Origin: Oscillospiraceae bacterium
Lineage (GTDB): Bacteria > Bacillota > Clostridia > Oscillospirales > Oscillospiraceae
Assembly: GCA_029065305.1 (NCBI GenBank)
Contig: JAIEIQ010000312.1
Span: forward strand, 1-13,544
DNA: 13,544 nucleotides
Direction: 5' to 3'
A program made the translations under genes and the position numbers. The notes beneath the pieces are model-generated. The model ran no database searches, was not told the DNA's origin, and was given only the letters and a program-made list of their open reading frames with translations. The first letter of the stretch is position 1, and each line of letters opens with the position of its first letter. Of the stretch, positions 1 through 5,863 are shown in pieces.

Positions 1-12
1 CCCATTGCAAAG

Positions 13-42
13 CACAAAATACAACGTCTGTTGTATTTTGTG
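13..42. promoter_or_regulatory. Perfect 13-bp inverted repeat, candidate operator of the downstream XRE regulator
   Basis: Arms 13-25 and 30-42 are perfect reverse complements (CACAAAATACAAC and its complement) around a 4-base centre. Part of the right arm, TGTTGTA (29-35), recurs at 52-58, 23 bases on, giving a third half-site. It lies about 60 bases before a small HTH gene, which is the usual place for an autoregulatory operator. It could also form an RNA hairpin, but there is no T-run after it, so a terminator for an unseen upstream gene is less likely. The binding role is inferred. Confidence 0.5.
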
Positions 43-70
43 AACCACATATGTTGTACTGTGGCATCCT

Positions 71-97
71 AGTACCACCTGAATATCTGGAGGTACT
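71..97 (+). promoter_or_regulatory. Ribosome binding site inside a short hairpin
   Basis: GGAGG at 89-93 sits 7 bases before the ATG at 101 and fixes this start. AGTACC (71-76) is complementary to GGTACT (92-97), and CC (78-79) can pair with GG (89-90), so the Shine-Dalgarno sequence would be partly buried in a small stem. Lowered or regulated translation is an inference from this pairing. Confidence 0.5.
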
Positions 98-100
98 GAA

Positions 101-331
101 ATGTCCTACTATCCAAGGCTGCGGGATCTGCGGGAGGACGCGGACCTGACCCAGGCCGGTCTGGTGGAAAAACTGGGGATACCCAAGACAACCTATACAA
201 ATTACGAGCAGGGGAAGCGGGAACCGCCGTTTTCTCTGATTATTCGTCTGGCGGTGCTGTACAATGTTTCTATTGATTACATCGCCGGGCTGACCAACAC
301 GCCCGCACCGCTGAGGAAAGGCAGAAAATGA
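101..331 (+). CDS. Small XRE-family HTH transcriptional regulator
   Basis: The product is a 76-residue protein that is almost entirely one Cro/C1-type helix-turn-helix domain (about residues 5-64). The segment LTQAGLVEKLGIPKTTYTNY carries the typical turn and recognition helix, followed by the EQGKREP and 'YNVSIDYIAGLT' signatures of this family. There is no effector or membrane domain, and the tail is basic (PLRKGRK). It should bind DNA as a dimer in the cytoplasm. The perfect inverted repeat at 13-42, just upstream, suggests that it controls its own gene. It is monocistronic here: a terminator-like hairpin follows about 45 bases after the stop, and the next gene is convergent. Its targets are unknown. 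A free-standing chromosomal regulator or a remnant of a mobile element are both possible. The domain call is firm; the role is not. Confidence 0.85.
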   Translation: MSYYPRLRDLREDADLTQAGLVEKLGIPKTTYTNYEQGKREPPFSLIIRLAVLYNVSIDYIAGLTNTPAPLRKGRK

Positions 332-374
332 ACAGATCTGTAACGGGTGCTTTCAAAAGAAACAGCCATAACAG

Positions 375-409
375 GAGAGAGGGGGACGCGTCCGCGCCCC
401 CCTCTTTTT
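375..409. terminator. Intrinsic terminator between convergent genes
   Basis: AGAGGGGG (378-385) pairs with CCCCCTCT (398-405). After one mismatch, three more pairs close a 4-base loop at 390-393. On the plus strand the stem runs into a T-rich tail (405-409), which fits termination of the small XRE gene. It starts just past the threonine-synthase-like gene's stop, so it can serve that gene as well from the other strand. Confidence 0.75.
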
Positions 410-1651
410 CTATTCTACCACAATGCCCTTCTCTTCAAAAGCCCTCAGCAAGTGGTCCATATCCCCGGGAATGGAGATGGGCTCGCCGCAGGCCGCGATA
501 GCGTTGGCGACATCCTTCAGCCCGTTGCCGGTGACGACGCTGACCACCGAGGCGTCCTTCTCGATCCGCCCCGCCTCGCAGAGCTTTTTGAGCCCCGCCG
601 CGCCGGTGACGCCGGCGGGCTCCCCGAACACGCCGCAGGTCCGTCCCAGCAGCTTCTGCGCCGCCATAATCTCCTCGTCGGTGACGTTCACCACCAGGCC
701 ATTGCTCTCCCGGACAGCCATAAGGGCCTTGTCCGCGTTCCGGGGCACGCCCACGGCGATGGAGTCCGCCAGGGTGTTCTCCTCCATGGGGCGCCAGGGC
801 TCCCCGGTCTCGATGGCCCGGTTGAGGGGGCAGCAGCCCGCCGCCTGGGCGGAGATGAGCCGGGGGAGGCGGTCGATAAAGCCGATGGCGTGCAGGTCCT
901 TGAGCCCCTTCCAGAGCCCGGCGATGGTACAGCCGTCGCCCACAGAGATGGCGATATAGTCGGGGACCTCCCAGTTCAGCTGCTCCATGATCTCCAGAGC
1001 GACGGTCTTCTTGCCCTCGGAGAGGTAGGGGTTGATGGCGGCGTTGCGGTTGTACCAGCCCCACTTCTCAATCGCGGCCTTGCTCAGCTCGAAGGTCTCC
1101 TCGTAGCTGCCCTGGACGGAGATCACCGTGGCCCCGAAGGTCATCAGCTGGGCCACCTTGCCCTTGGGGGCCCGGGAGGGGACGAAGATATAGGTCTTAA
1201 GCCCCGCCGCCGCCGCGTTCCCCGCCAGGGAGGAGGCCGCGTTGCCGGTGGAGGAGCAGGCGATGACCTTGGCTCCGGCCTCCCGCGCCTTGGCCACCGC
1301 CATGGCGCTGGCCCGGTCCTTCAGGGAGGCGGTGGGGTTGATGCCGTCGTCCTTGACATAGAGCCGGGCGATGCCCAGTTGTCCGGCCAGAGCGTCCGCC
1401 CGGTACAGGGGGCTCCAGCCCACCCGCAGGGGGGTGTTCTCCGTGCTCTCCTCCACCGGCAGCAGCTCCCGGTAGCGCCACATGGAGTTGTCCCGCCGCG
1501 CCGCCAGCTTCTCCTTGGTCAGAACGGTTTTGATGTAGTCGTAGTCGTAGACGATGTCCAGAATCCCCCCGCAGGAGCAGTTGGTCAGATTGGGGGTGGC
1601 TTCGTAGATTTTTCCGCATTTGACGCATTTCGCGTGTTTGACGTTTTTCAT
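410..1651 (-). CDS. thrC: Threonine synthase-type PLP-dependent enzyme
   Basis: The product has 413 residues and belongs to the fold-type II PLP family. A zinc-ribbon-like N-terminus (Cys9, Cys12, Cys25, Cys27) precedes the catalytic domain, as in the shorter, archaeal-like threonine synthases. NPTASLKDRAS (105-115) contains the likely Schiff-base lysine, Lys111. SSTGNAASS (133-141) is the substrate/phosphate-binding loop and SVGDGCTIAG is the glycine-rich PLP-phosphate site. Threonine synthase converts O-phosphohomoserine and water to threonine and phosphate. The start is set by AGGAG six bases before the ATG (minus-strand positions 1662-1658). No hom or thrB neighbour is present, so the gene is not in a threonine operon here. 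Given the PLP enzyme and amino-acid-type catabolic genes nearby, a related beta-/gamma-elimination substrate cannot be excluded. The family assignment is strong and the exact substrate moderate. Confidence 0.8.
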   Translation of the reverse strand: MKNVKHAKCVKCGKIYEATPNLTNCSCGGILDIVYDYDYIKTVLTKEKLAARRDNSMWRYRELLPVEESTENTPLRVGWSPLYRADALAGQLGIARLYVKDDGINPTASLKDRASAMAVAKAREAGAKVIACSSTGNAASSLAGNAAAAGLKTYIFVPSRAPKGKVAQLMTFGATVISVQGSYEETFELSKAAIEKWGWYNRNAAINPYLSEGKKTVALEIMEQLNWEVPDYIAISVGDGCTIAGLWKGLKDLHAIGFIDRLPRLISAQAAGCCPLNRAIETGEPWRPMEENTLADSIAVGVPRNADKALMAVRESNGLVVNVTDEEIMAAQKLLGRTCGVFGEPAGVTGAAGLKKLCEAGRIEKDASVVSVVTGNGLKDVANAIAACGEPISIPGDMDHLLRAFEEKGIVVE

Positions 1652-1742
1652 GGTGTTCTCCTATCAAAAAGGTGTTTTTCGGCCACGCAACCAATAGTTG
1701 ACAAGATTTTTCCGCCGGTTGGTGGTATTCGGGGGCGATTTT

Positions 1743-1751
1743 TGCTATCAT
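1743..1751 (+). promoter_or_regulatory. Possible extended -10 promoter for the membrane XRE gene
   Basis: TGCTATCAT matches an extended -10 element (TG-N-TATCAT) and lies 28 bases before the chosen ATG at 1780. No convincing -35 hexamer is found at normal spacing; TTGACA at 1698-1703 is too far away. This is the only promoter-like signal I can name in the 128-base divergent gap 1652-1779, and it supports 1780 rather than 1750 as the start, because 1750 lies inside this element. Confidence 0.35.
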
Positions 1752-1779
1752 GGAGCCATCACAGACACGGAGGTGCCCC

Positions 1780-3474
1780 ATGGAGGATGGGATCGGAAGG
1801 AAGATCAAAGCGGCCCGGGAGGGTGCGGGGCTCACCCAGGAGGACCTGGCTGAGCACATGGAGGTCAGCCGCCAGGCGGTGAGCAAGTGGGAGGCGGATC
1901 TCAGCCGCCCCAGCTCGGAAAACCTCCTGCGGCTGTGCAGGCTGCTGGGCCTGGACTGGGAGGAGTTGGCCGGGGAGACGGAGGAGATTGTGCCGCCGGA
2001 GGAGGAGAGACAGGGGCCGGAGATCAGCCGCGAGAAAAAGGACGCGAATATGGCGCTGCTCCTGCCGTTTCTGATCCTCGGCGGGGGACTGTTCACCCTT
2101 TTGGTCCTCTTTTTCTTCAACGCCGGTCCCCCCAGAAACACGATTGACAGCGCCCCGCCGCCGGGGGGTGTTCCGGCCGCCCCAATCACCACGGTGCATT
2201 CCTTCCCGGAGGCCATTGCGCTGACGGCCAAGGAGGTTCGGGACTTCGGAAACACCCGGAACGGCGGGGAGAAGGTCCCTGCCGCCGAGGTGGAGAAAAA
2301 TCAACTGTACGTCTACTGGTTCCCAGGGCCGTACATGGAGCTCGCCTTCTATCTGCGCCAGGATTGGGCAAATGACAAGCCCTACTATGTGCTATTCGCG
2401 GTCTATACCAACAGCCCGGAGGGCGGAAAGGATTATACCGTCATTACCTCCCTGGCGGAGGGGCCGGAAGCCGAAACGCCGGAGTTCACGGACTTTGAAG
2501 CCCTGGGCTATTCCGGCTGCAAGGTCACGGTTCAAAGCGAATTCGGCCCGTTTACCTACTATTTCGCGCTGGACAGGAACGGCGTGCCGGAGCTGTATTT
2601 TGTGGTGGACGGGGAAACCTATGAGCAGGACATTGACGCCGACGGAGAGAATGAGATTATCTCTCCCGATTCCCAGTACATTTTCTACGACCGGGGCATG
2701 GAGGACTACTGGGCCTACCAGATAGACGGGGAATTGCCGGAGGGCTTCGTTCTGGACTTCACCTACTGTCAGGAGGAGGACGGGACCATCCCGGACACCC
2801 CCGCCTTCTGCCTGCAAAGCGCGGACGGAGAATGGAAATCCTACCGCCATCTCTTTGGGGACAAGCTGATACCGGGAGAGGCAGCTTGCAGCAAGAACGC
2901 CCTGACGGACCTGCTGTGTCCGGACGTAAAGGACACGGTGTTCACCTTCACCTACACCGGGGAGATGTACGACAGCGAGACGGACCCGGACCTGCCCTTC
3001 GAGAACCCGGACTACCCCACCCACCGCCAGCTGGCCTATATGGCCATGCAGACCCTCTATGACCTCACCGGCGTAAAGCTGGAGCGGTGCTACGCCCACG
3101 CCACGGACTACAGCGTGTACCTCTCCACGGACCGGCGGCACGACTTCGGCACATTCTTCACCTTCGACCGGGACCCCCGGTGGCAGTCCTATGAGAAGAG
3201 TGTCGGCGGGTTTATGCTCACATGGAAGGGCGAGCACGCGGAGGATTCCCCCATCGACCCGGCCCTCTTCCGGATCCCCGGCGGGACCGAGGAGGAGCAG
3301 TGCCTCTGGCTCTACGAACACGCCCGGCTCTTCCAGTGCGGAGAGATTGTGGATATTGGGTGGGATATCGTCACCCGGCTGTTTTTGGAGGATGGAAGCT
3401 TCTTTGAAGCCTCCTCCAATATAAACGGCTATGCCGAGCTGCGGGGGCCGTATCCGGAGGGATTTTCCCACTGA
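1780..3474 (+). CDS. Membrane-anchored XRE-type HTH protein with large outer domain
   Basis: The product has 564 residues. Residues 5-60 form an XRE helix-turn-helix (LTQEDLAEHMEVSRQAVSKW, followed by EADLSRPS and 'LLGLDWEELAG'). An acidic linker and a short basic patch (REKK, 84-87) lead to one hydrophobic segment at about 91-113 (ALLLPFLIL... LLVLFFF). The basic residues before it predict that the HTH is cytoplasmic and the roughly 450-residue, aromatic- and acid-rich remainder is outside. I do not recognise that outer part as a known enzyme or binding domain. This plan (DNA-binding head, membrane anchor, outer sensor-like domain) suggests one-component signalling across the membrane, by inference. 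An upstream in-frame ATG at 1750 lacks a ribosome site; GGAGG at 1769-1773, six bases before 1780, decides the start. The gene is divergent from the threonine-synthase-like gene and followed by a strong terminator. Confidence 0.75.
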   Translation: MEDGIGRKIKAAREGAGLTQEDLAEHMEVSRQAVSKWEADLSRPSSENLLRLCRLLGLDWEELAGETEEIVPPEEERQGPEISREKKDANMALLLPFLILGGGLFTLLVLFFFNAGPPRNTIDSAPPPGGVPAAPITTVHSFPEAIALTAKEVRDFGNTRNGGEKVPAAEVEKNQLYVYWFPGPYMELAFYLRQDWANDKPYYVLFAVYTNSPEGGKDYTVITSLAEGPEAETPEFTDFEALGYSGCKVTVQSEFGPFTYYFALDRNGVPELYFVVDGETYEQDIDADGENEIISPDSQYIFYDRGMEDYWAYQIDGELPEGFVLDFTYCQEEDGTIPDTPAFCLQSADGEWKSYRHLFGDKLIPGEAACSKNALTDLLCPDVKDTVFTFTYTGEMYDSETDPDLPFENPDYPTHRQLAYMAMQTLYDLTGVKLERCYAHATDYSVYLSTDRRHDFGTFFTFDRDPRWQSYEKSVGGFMLTWKGEHAEDSPIDPALFRIPGGTEEEQCLWLYEHARLFQCGEIVDIGWDIVTRLFLEDGSFFEASSNINGYAELRGPYPEGFSH

Positions 3475-3480
3475 ATAAAG

Positions 3481-3514
3481 AAGGGAGGGCGGGGCGGTCA
3501 GCCCCGCCCTCCTT
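3481..3514. terminator. Bidirectional GC-rich terminator hairpin
   Basis: A perfect 12-bp stem, 3484-3495 (GGAGGGCGGGGC) with 3501-3512, closes a 5-base loop. It sits exactly between the stop of the plus-strand membrane XRE gene (3474) and the stop of the minus-strand PLP gene (3523), so it probably ends both transcripts. The plus-strand tail is only moderately T-rich (TTGCGGTTTCTT). Confidence 0.75.
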
Positions 3515-3522
3515 GCGGTTTC

Positions 3523-5004
3523 TTACAGGTTTTTCAGCAGGCCGGTAGCCTCGTTGAACTCGTTGATCAGCTCATCCAGCTCCTTGGCCTGGGCGTGGAC
3601 GGCGTCCCAGGTGCCCTTGGTGTCGTACCACAGATCGTTGAGGTCGTGGACATCCCGCGCCTGCTGCTCCACCCAGGTGTAGTACTTGAGGTTGTGGACC
3701 CGCTTGCGCTCGGTGTAGGTCAGCTCCAGCAGGTTGTCGGTCTTGAGCCCCAGCATGTGCAGGTGGTGGTCCAGAGAGGCCTCGTGGACGTTGTAGGCCC
3801 CGTGCATCTCGTTGAGCTCCTCGATGCGGCTCTGGTACATGGCGGCGGAGTCGGTGAGGACGGTGCCCACCACGTCGTGCTCGGTGAGCTCGTAGTATTT
3901 CGCCAGCTTGATGCAGCAGAGGATGTTGGCAATGCCGGAGATGCCCAGCCAGGACAGCTTCTCGATAAGAGCCTCGTCCAGATGCAGCTCCTCCCGGAGG
4001 TATTTCTTCCCGTCCTCGGTGTTGAACAGCCGCAGCAGCCGCTGGGAGTCCTCGTCGTCAATGGCGATAGCCATGTCGGTGTTCTTCACGTTGTGGATCC
4101 AGGGGATGTGCTTGTCGCCGATGCCCTCGATCCGGTGTCCGCCGAAGCCGTTGTTGACAATGGTGGGGCACTGCAGGGCCTCGCCCACCGCCAGCTTGAG
4201 GTGGGGATAGCGCTCCTTGAGCAGATCGCCGGCGCTCATGGTTCCGGCGGAGCCGCTGGTAAAGCAGGCGCCCGCGAAGCTGTCGCCGGGGCGCTTCACG
4301 GCCTCAAACAGATCCGCCAGGGCATAGCCGGTGACGTTGTAGTGCCACAGGGGGTTGCCCATCTCCTCAAACTGGTTGAAGATCATGTACTGGGGATCCT
4401 GCTTGAGCTCCCAGGTCTTGTCGAAGATCTCCTTGACGTTGCTCTCGCAGCCCGGGGTGGCGATGACCTCGCCGGCGATGGTCTTGAGCCAGTTGAACCG
4501 CTCCTGGCTCATCTCGGCGGGCAGAATCGCGACGCTCTCGCAGGCCAGCAGCTTGGAGTTGAAGGCGCCGCCCCGGCAGTAGTTGCCGGTGGAGGGCCAG
4601 ACGGCCTTGTGCCAGGTGGCGTCGAACTGCCCCGTCACCAGCCGGGGGGCCAGGCAGCCGAAGGACGCGCCGACTTTATGGCACCCGGTGGGGAACCACT
4701 TGCCGGCCATGGCGATGATCCGGCAGGGCACGCCGGAGAGGCTGGAGGGGATCTCCACGTAGTTGGGCACCGCCTGGAACAGACCGCCGGACTCCTTGGC
4801 CTCGTTCTTCCAGGTGATGCGGAACAGGTTCAGGGGGTTCACGTCCCACAGGCCCACGGTTTTCAGCTTCTCCTGAATCGCGCCGGGGATGGTCTCGGGG
4901 TTCTGCATCTGGGCGATGGTGGGGATGATGACGCTGTTCTCCTTGGCCTTGGCCACGTTCTTGGCCAGGACTTCTTTGTTGATGGTCAGATCGATCTTGC
5001 TCAT
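3523..5004 (-). CDS. Uncharacterised fold-type II PLP-dependent enzyme (cysteine synthase/lyase-like)
   Basis: The product has 493 residues and is a distant member of the tryptophan-synthase-beta superfamily. PTGCHKVGASFG (105-116) holds the probable PLP lysine, Lys110. PSTGNYCRGGA (137-147) matches the carboxylate-binding loop, and SGSAGTMSAGDLLKE (250-264) resembles the glycine-rich PLP-phosphate loop. It is far longer than cysteine synthases (about 310 residues) and than YgeX (about 400), with an extra 130-residue helical tail rich in His, Glu and Tyr. Its ATG overlaps the stop of the upstream regulator gene (ATGA, 5001-5004), and AGGAGG lies about ten bases ahead, so the two are co-transcribed and translationally coupled. 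Next to ygeY/ygeW, it may cleave an amino-acid product of that pathway, such as 2,3-diaminopropionate; this is inference from context. The superfamily call is firm and the substrate unknown. Confidence 0.8.
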   Translation of the reverse strand: MSKIDLTINKEVLAKNVAKAKENSVIIPTIAQMQNPETIPGAIQEKLKTVGLWDVNPLNLFRITWKNEAKESGGLFQAVPNYVEIPSSLSGVPCRIIAMAGKWFPTGCHKVGASFGCLAPRLVTGQFDATWHKAVWPSTGNYCRGGAFNSKLLACESVAILPAEMSQERFNWLKTIAGEVIATPGCESNVKEIFDKTWELKQDPQYMIFNQFEEMGNPLWHYNVTGYALADLFEAVKRPGDSFAGACFTSGSAGTMSAGDLLKERYPHLKLAVGEALQCPTIVNNGFGGHRIEGIGDKHIPWIHNVKNTDMAIAIDDEDSQRLLRLFNTEDGKKYLREELHLDEALIEKLSWLGISGIANILCCIKLAKYYELTEHDVVGTVLTDSAAMYQSRIEELNEMHGAYNVHEASLDHHLHMLGLKTDNLLELTYTERKRVHNLKYYTWVEQQARDVHDLNDLWYDTKGTWDAVHAQAKELDELINEFNEATGLLKNL

Positions 5005-5690
5005 GGCTTGTTTTCCTCCTGTTTCATATCAATGTACGAATATAGGGTATACTTGGAGATGCCGAAGTGCTTGGCGATCTTGTCGCCGCTCTTGGTGACA
5101 AGGAACGCGCCGTGCTGGCTGAGAAACTGAATGGCCCGAACCTTGTCGTCCTTGTTCATCAGGGCCACCGGCTTGCCCACCAGGGCCACGCTCTGCTCAA
5201 TGAGGCCGTCCAGCAGGTCGCTGACGTTGACCACGGCCACGCTCTGCTCCTTCTTGTCCGGCTCTGTCCGAATCAGCCCGCCGATGGCCTGCTCCGCCAT
5301 CAGCAGGGCCGAGATATCGAGGTTGATGGAGAGAATCCCGGACACCGCCCCCTCCGGGGAGCGGATGTAGATGGTGGAGGACTTGAGGACCTTCCCCCCC
5401 TCGGTGCGGCAGAGGTAGGCCAGGCTGTCCTGGGGGTCCGCGTCGCCCCCCAGAAGCTGCTCGAGCACCACGTTGGAGGGGCCGTCCCCCACCTTCCGCC
5501 CGGTGACATGGCCGTTCTCAATGTGGACGATGGAGTGGGCCGGGTCCTCTGCGGACAGATCGTGGACCACCACCTCGCAGCTGGGCCCGAACTGGGCCGC
5601 CAGAGCCGCGGCAATCTGCTGGAGCGTCGCCAGCTGATGGGTATCCAAAGCGTTATCACCCTCCCTACCCGTTGTTTTCAAATCCATCAT
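5001..5690 (-). CDS. YheO/DauR-like transcriptional regulator (PAS-like sensor plus HTH)
   Basis: The product has 229 residues. Residues about 22-135 match the YheO-type PAS-like sensor domain (EVVVHDLS, 'SIVHIENGHVTGRKVGD', 'GILSINLDIS'). Residues about 178-222 form the C-terminal helix-turn-helix (MNKDDKVRAIQFLSQHGAFL, then 'IAKHFGISKYTLYSYI') as in E. coli YheO and the D-arginine utilisation repressor DauR. It is a cytoplasmic one-component regulator that probably senses a pathway metabolite. I chose the ATG at 5690, with GGAG about nine bases upstream. A longer reading to 5768 would run through the AT-rich promoter of ygeY and lacks a ribosome site. The gene is divergent from ygeY, sharing 161 bases of control region, and its stop overlaps the start of the PLP-enzyme gene. 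Control of both arms of the locus is therefore likely (inference). Confidence 0.85.
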   Translation of the reverse strand: MMDLKTTGREGDNALDTHQLATLQQIAAALAAQFGPSCEVVVHDLSAEDPAHSIVHIENGHVTGRKVGDGPSNVVLEQLLGGDADPQDSLAYLCRTEGGKVLKSSTIYIRSPEGAVSGILSINLDISALLMAEQAIGGLIRTEPDKKEQSVAVVNVSDLLDGLIEQSVALVGKPVALMNKDDKVRAIQFLSQHGAFLVTKSGDKIAKHFGISKYTLYSYIDMKQEENKP

Positions 5691-5716
5691 ACCAGCATCT
5701 CCACAAGATTGCAATG

Positions 5717-5754
5717 GGTTTTTCAGAAAAATTTTTAGGTTTTCAAAAATTTTG
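5717..5754. repeat. AT-rich direct repeats 21 bp apart, candidate operator
   Basis: GGTTTTTCAGAAAAATTTT starting at 5717 recurs as GGTTTTCAAAAATTTT starting at 5738. The copies begin exactly 21 bp apart (two helical turns). Within the first, TTTTTCAGAAAAA (5719-5731) is a perfect dyad around one base. The A- and T-tracts come in rough helical phase, so intrinsic bending is also possible. The repeats end right before the -35 of the ygeY promoter. A role as binding site for the YheO/DauR-like regulator, or as an UP-element, is inferred. Confidence 0.5.
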
Positions 5755-5755
5755 T

Positions 5756-5783
5756 TTGACAACTGCATTTTCTATGATATGAT
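5756..5783 (+). promoter_or_regulatory. Sigma-A promoter of the ygeY operon
   Basis: A perfect -35 TTGACA (5756-5761) and a -10 TATGAT (5778-5783, five of six bases) are separated by 16 bases. Transcription would start near 5790, giving an untranslated leader of about 60 bases before ygeY. This is the best promoter in the window. No equally clear promoter for the opposite regulator gene could be assigned, although TTGTCA on the other strand (5762-5757) overlaps this -35. Confidence 0.75.
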
Positions 5784-5820
5784 AGGAGTCAAGAGGGCCG
5801 CGGAGGGCCCAGAGAACCAA

Positions 5821-5863
5821 ATGGATTTTGAAATTGATGGAGGGTGCGACCATGGATTTTGAA
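5821..5863 (+). repeat. 12-base direct repeat duplicating the start of ygeY
   Basis: ATGGATTTTGAA occurs at 5821-5832 and again at 5852-5863, where it is the true start of ygeY. The first copy opens a 13-codon frame ([13 protein letters not shown]) that contains the ygeY ribosome site and stops at 5862, just inside ygeY. Its own nearest GGAGG (5802-5806) is 14 bases away, which is poor spacing. It could be a leader peptide or a relic of a local 31-bp duplication. Confidence 0.45.

Noticed and set aside
1..10. CCCATTGCAA repeated in inverse orientation at 5709-5718
   Set aside because: A 10-base match is expected many times by chance in a window this size, and neither copy extends further.
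1698..1703. TTGACA as a -35 for the membrane XRE gene
   Set aside because: No -10-like hexamer lies at 16-19 bases; the nearest TATCAT is about 42 bases away.
347..1882. 511-codon plus-strand frame opposite the threonine-synthase-like gene
   Set aside because: It is a shadow frame of GC-rich coding DNA: low-complexity Gly/Pro/Arg/Leu composition, no ribosome site, and the opposite strand encodes a clear PLP enzyme.
3595..5130. 511-codon plus-strand frame opposite the 493-residue PLP enzyme
   Set aside because: It is an antisense shadow rich in Val, Gly, Leu and His with no family motifs, and it crosses the two overlapping minus-strand genes.
5691..5768. N-terminal extension of the YheO/DauR-like regulator to 5768
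   Set aside because: It would code through the AT-rich control region and the ygeY promoter, has no ribosome site, and adds residues not typical of the family.
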